Assembly: GCA_021808985.1 (NCBI GenBank)
Contig: JAKBAQ010000118.1
Coordinates: forward strand, 1 to 8,383
Reading direction: 5' to 3'
Length of the DNA: 8,383 nucleotides
Source: Pseudomonadota bacterium
Lineage (GTDB): Bacteria; Pseudomonadota; Alphaproteobacteria; Acetobacterales; Acetobacteraceae
This document shows, in pieces, positions 5,824 to 8,383 of this stretch. How positions within the stretch are numbered: position 1 is the stretch's first letter; the number at the start of each line of letters is the position of its first letter. A program made the translations under genes and the position numbers. The notes beneath the pieces were generated by a model, which searched no databases, was not told the DNA's origin, and saw only the letters and a list, made by a program, of their open reading frames with translations.

Positions 5824-8169
5824 TTAGTGGGTGAAGAGGGTGCCGTTCTGGGTCACGCTTGTCAGCCCGGCGAAGATGAGGCGGGTGCCGTCATTGAGGG
5901 TGACGTTGAGCGACCCGCCGACCGTGGTTTCACCCTGTATGCTGAGATTGCTGGCGAGCTGCAAACTGCCCTTGAAGGCTTGCAGAACATCGACACCGCC
6001 GCCCCCGGTGATGGAGATGAGATCAGTGCCGGTGGCCGCGGTGAAGAAGGTCTCATTGCCCGCGGCGGAGACGAGGGTGTTGTTGCCGCCGCTACCGCCG
6101 ATGAGAATATCGTTGTTGCCGCCGGCGACGAACAGATCCGCCCCGCCGCTGCCGCCGTTGAGGCTGTTATTGCCGCCAAACCCGCCATAGACGGCGTTGC
6201 CGCTGCTGGCGCCGCCGGCCATGGTGATGGCGGCGTTGCTGGCGCCACCGAGGATGGTGCTGGAGGTGCCGCTGGCGCTGATGAAGGTGAGTTTTTCGGT
6301 GGCGTTGCCGGTAGTGCCGCCGATATGCAGGCCGGGAATGTCAGTGAGCGTTACCGAGGTGCTGGCGTTGGCGATGATGGTATCCGCCGCGAAATTGGTT
6401 TCCTGCAGGATGATGCCGTTATTGGCGCCGTTATTGACAATGGTGTTGCCGCCATAGACCTGGTCGCCGGCGGTCACGGTATCATTGGCGCCGGAGAGGG
6501 TGACGGCGTTGCCGCCTGACAGGGTGATCTGCGCCGTGCCCTGGGTTTGCACCAGACTGTCGAGGCCGCCGAGCGAAAAAATGCCGCTTTGCACGGTGAA
6601 TGCGTTTTGCGTGGTCTGGCCGGCGGTGAAATCAGTGGCGTAGGTGTAGGGGCTGCTGCCAAAAACCGTGTCGGAGCCGGTGAGGTTGACCTGGTTGCCG
6701 CTGCCCATGAGCTGGAGGCTCACATTCGCGCCGGTGATGATGTTGTTGTTGGACTGCACGACGATCTGCGCGCCATTGCCGCCGTTGATGGTGTTGTTGC
6801 CGCTCATCGCGACGAAGCTGTTATTGCCGGAAACATTGATGACGCCGCCTTGCGTGCTGGCGCCGCCGGCTTCGAGGATGAAGAGGTTGCCGCTGCCGTT
6901 CTCGTTCAGCGTATCCTGGTTGGCGGCGTAGAGAATGCCGGTATTGTTCCTGCCGGTTACATCCAGCGTGTCCCGCGCGTTCATGAACTTGCCGGTCATG
7001 CCGTTATAGAGATCGTTCGAGCCGAAATTGATGACCGAGCCGCTGATGCTGTCCTGCCAGAGGTTGGCGCCGTTGGCGAGCTGCACGGTGTCGTTGCCGG
7101 AGATGTAGACGATGCTGGCGTCAGAAATGGAGAAATGATTGCCGCCGACTGAGTCGTTTATGGTCTCGCCGGCATTGGCAGTTACCGTGGCGTTGCTGCT
7201 CATGACATTGATGGTGATGGGGGAGGGCGGGTTTATGATGTCAATGACCGATGAGCTGTCATTATACACGCTGCTGACCGTGGAGCTGCCCGCGAGCACG
7301 ACGACCGAGGCGGGCGCCGTGGGGCTTACGTTGAGCCCGGCGCCGGTGGCGGCGGAAATGGTGTCGCCCGCGCCGGAGGAGGTGACGGTCTCGCTGGTTC
7401 CCTGGGTGAGGACGGTTGACTGGCTGCCGCTGACGGAAATGGAATTATTGTAGCTCTGCGCTGAAACCGTGCTCTGCCCGCCGGATGCGATGACGGTGTT
7501 GTTGTTGGTGAGCGAGGTGACGCTGGCGCCCGAGCCGGTGATGGAGATGACGGCGCCGGGGGCTGTGTCGGTCCCCGCGGTGCCGTTGCCGTTGATGAGG
7601 TTGTAGGGGATCGTCTGCCCGGGGATCGCCTCATTGATGAAGACGTTGTTCTTGCCGGTATCGACGATGCTCTTGGCGTTCACGGAGGTTATCGTGTCGT
7701 TATTGCCGGTGACGACGACATTGACGGAGCCGACGATGATCGTCTCGTTGCTGCCGTTCACGGTCATGTTTCCGCCCAGATACAGGCTGTTGACCGTATT
7801 GTAGGAGCCGTTGACGACGAAATTCGCGGTTTCGACCTTCTGGTTGGACGTGATGGTGTTGTGGCTGCCGTTGATGGTGACGCCGCCGCCCTGGAACCCA
7901 TAATCGGCGACGTTGTTGTAGTTGCCGCCGAGATAGAGGCTGTCATAGGCCGAGGCGCCGAACGCGCTGCTGCCGGCGGTGATGGTGCTGTTGGAGCCGG
8001 TGACGCTGATGAGGCCGCTGCTCCCGCTCAGCTTGATCCCGACATCGGAGGCGCTGCTCAGAACCGTATCGCCATCGCCGGTGATCACGACATTGCCGGA
8101 TTGCACGCTGATGGTCTGGTAGCTGCCCGCGTAGGAGGCGGAGCCGGAAAGCGTGACAGTGGCGGTCAT
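5824..8169 (-). CDS. Large Asn/Gly/Ser/Thr-rich beta-repeat protein with C-terminal RTX-like block, probable secreted or surface protein
   Basis: The 781-residue protein contains no cysteine, only about ten Lys/Arg residues and many Asp, giving a strongly acidic product. Most of it is degenerate repeats of the form NGSxNTIT or GxNDTVT, as in NGSHNTITS, NGSYNTVNS, TGNNDTITS and SGNDTVQL. Such patterns fold as parallel beta-helix or beta-roll. Near the C-terminus, residues 661-699 approach the calcium-binding RTX nonapeptide (GGSGGADLFVAGGNNDILIGG). A non-repeat tail of about 80 residues ends in GTLFTH. There is no N-terminal signal peptide. Together these features point to type I secretion with an uncleaved C-terminal signal; this is inference, as no ABC transporter or TolC-like gene is in the window. 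No enzymatic domain is recognised, so an adhesin, matrix or surface-layer role is possible. The ATG at 8169 is preferred over an in-frame TTG at 8181 because GGAG lies between them, 6 nt before the ATG. Confidence 0.8.
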   Translation of the reverse strand: MTATVTLSGSASYAGSYQTISVQSGNVVITGDGDTVLSSASDVGIKLSGSSGLISVTGSNSTITAGSSAFGASAYDSLYLGGNYNNVADYGFQGGGVTINGSHNTITSNQKVETANFVVNGSYNTVNSLYLGGNMTVNGSNETIIVGSVNVVVTGNNDTITSVNAKSIVDTGKNNVFINEAIPGQTIPYNLINGNGTAGTDTAPGAVISITGSGASVTSLTNNNTVIASGGQSTVSAQSYNNSISVSGSQSTVLTQGTSETVTSSGAGDTISAATGAGLNVSPTAPASVVVLAGSSTVSSVYNDSSSVIDIINPPSPITINVMSSNATVTANAGETINDSVGGNHFSISDASIVYISGNDTVQLANGANLWQDSISGSVINFGSNDLYNGMTGKFMNARDTLDVTGRNNTGILYAANQDTLNENGSGNLFILEAGGASTQGGVINVSGNNSFVAMSGNNTINGGNGAQIVVQSNNNIITGANVSLQLMGSGNQVNLTGSDTVFGSSPYTYATDFTAGQTTQNAFTVQSGIFSLGGLDSLVQTQGTAQITLSGGNAVTLSGANDTVTAGDQVYGGNTIVNNGANNGIILQETNFAADTIIANASTSVTLTDIPGLHIGGTTGNATEKLTFISASGTSSTILGGASNAAITMAGGASSGNAVYGGFGGNNSLNGGSGGADLFVAGGNNDILIGGSGGNNTLVSAAGNETFFTAATGTDLISITGGGGVDVLQAFKGSLQLASNLSIQGETTVGGSLNVTLNDGTRLIFAGLTSVTQNGTLFTH
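6073..6189 (-). repeat. RTX-like glycine-rich calcium-binding block inside the repeat protein
   Basis: Residues 661-699 of the product read as consecutive approximations to the RTX nonapeptide GGxGxDxUx: YGGFGGNNSL, NGGSGGADLF, VAGGNNDIL and IGGSGGNNTL. Several lack the key Asp, with Asn or Ala in its place, so calcium binding would be weaker than in classic RTX toxins. It is the only part of the protein with this density of GG pairs. Confidence 0.65.
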
Positions 8170-8175
8170 AGGCGG

Positions 8176-8179
8176 CTCC
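8176..8179 (-). promoter_or_regulatory. Shine-Dalgarno site for the repeat protein
   Basis: GGAG on the minus strand lies 6 nt before the ATG at 8169. It overlaps the codons after the alternative TTG at 8181 and therefore argues for the ATG. Confidence 0.6.
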
Positions 8180-8252
8180 AATCCTGGTCAGTTCGGCGGT
8201 GGGGGTTACTCAAGGTTGTTCTTGTGGCGCAATTTACGTGTTTTCTACTCAG

Positions 8253-8281
8253 AGTATATGTACATGCTGTAAAGATCACAG
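8253..8281 (-). promoter_or_regulatory. Possible sigma-70-type promoter for the repeat-protein gene
   Basis: On the minus strand TATACT (8258-8253) matches the -10 consensus at five of six bases. A weak -35, CTGTGA (8281-8276), lies 17 bp upstream and matches at only three. The leader would be about 77 nt. AT-rich DNA with A-tracts at 8304-8314 and 8319-8330 lies upstream and could help polymerase or bind a nucleoid protein. The remainder up to 8383 shows no gene. Confidence 0.3.
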
Positions 8282-8383
8282 ACAATTGATTTGAATAAGG
8301 TAAATAAAAATTTAATGGATAAAAATTTTAGATTACAGACTTGACAGCGAGGTTTCGCCAAAAACCATTCGTTTTTAGATCGG

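Noticed and set aside
5827..8289. Several plus-strand frames of 86-230 aa opposite the repeat protein
   Set aside because: They are Ala/Gly/Val-rich complements of the Asn/Gly repeat codons, with no ribosome sites or recognisable motifs.
8341..8346. Plus-strand TTGACA as a -35 box
   Set aside because: No -10-like hexamer lies at 16-18 bp, and no gene start follows within the window.

Overview
The window looks like chromosomal DNA of a GC-rich alphaproteobacterium. A Rhodospirillales or Acetobacteraceae-type host is my best guess, from codon use, the close match of one enzyme to alphaproteobacterial acetylpolyamine amidohydrolase, and the style of the intergenic hairpins. No rRNA, phage gene, transposase or CRISPR array is visible.

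Layout, left to right. (1) Positions 1-2137, minus strand: the first 712 codons of a large protein made of many tetratricopeptide (TPR) repeats followed by a DXD glycosyltransferase domain of the Gly_transf_sug (GT32-like) type. It starts at TTG and runs off the left edge, so long plus-strand frames hide it. (2) Positions 2138-2483: a relatively AT-rich divergent intergenic region with several short palindromes and three direct repeats spaced exactly 21 bp. (3) Positions 2484-3803, plus: a 439-aa AlgX/AlgJ-like SGNH protein with an intact Asp-x-His plus Ser triad but no signal peptide. (4) Positions 3845-3921, minus: tRNA-Arg(CCT) with encoded CCA. (5) Positions 4007-4537, minus: a double-ACT-domain protein of the GcvR type. 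(6) Positions 4648-5679, plus, divergent from it: an acetylpolyamine amidohydrolase / class II histone-deacetylase-family enzyme with every catalytic residue in place. (7) Positions 5710-5795: a compound nested hairpin between convergent genes. (8) Positions 5824-8169, minus: a 781-aa cysteine-free, Asn/Gly/Ser/Thr-rich repeat protein with a short RTX-like block near its C-terminus, probably a secreted type I substrate or surface protein. (9) Positions 8170-8383: an AT-rich upstream region with a possible promoter.

The genes do not form one operon; strands alternate. The theme that can be argued is the cell surface: a glycosyltransferase and a carbohydrate-acylation-type SGNH protein share a divergent control region, and a probable exported repeat protein lies further along. 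The ACT-domain regulator, the deacetylase and the tRNA look like ordinary housekeeping genes. Nothing here is proof of a new system. The best leads are the TPR-GT/AlgX-like divergent pair with its 21-bp iterated sites, and the RTX-like protein dominated by non-RTX repeats.
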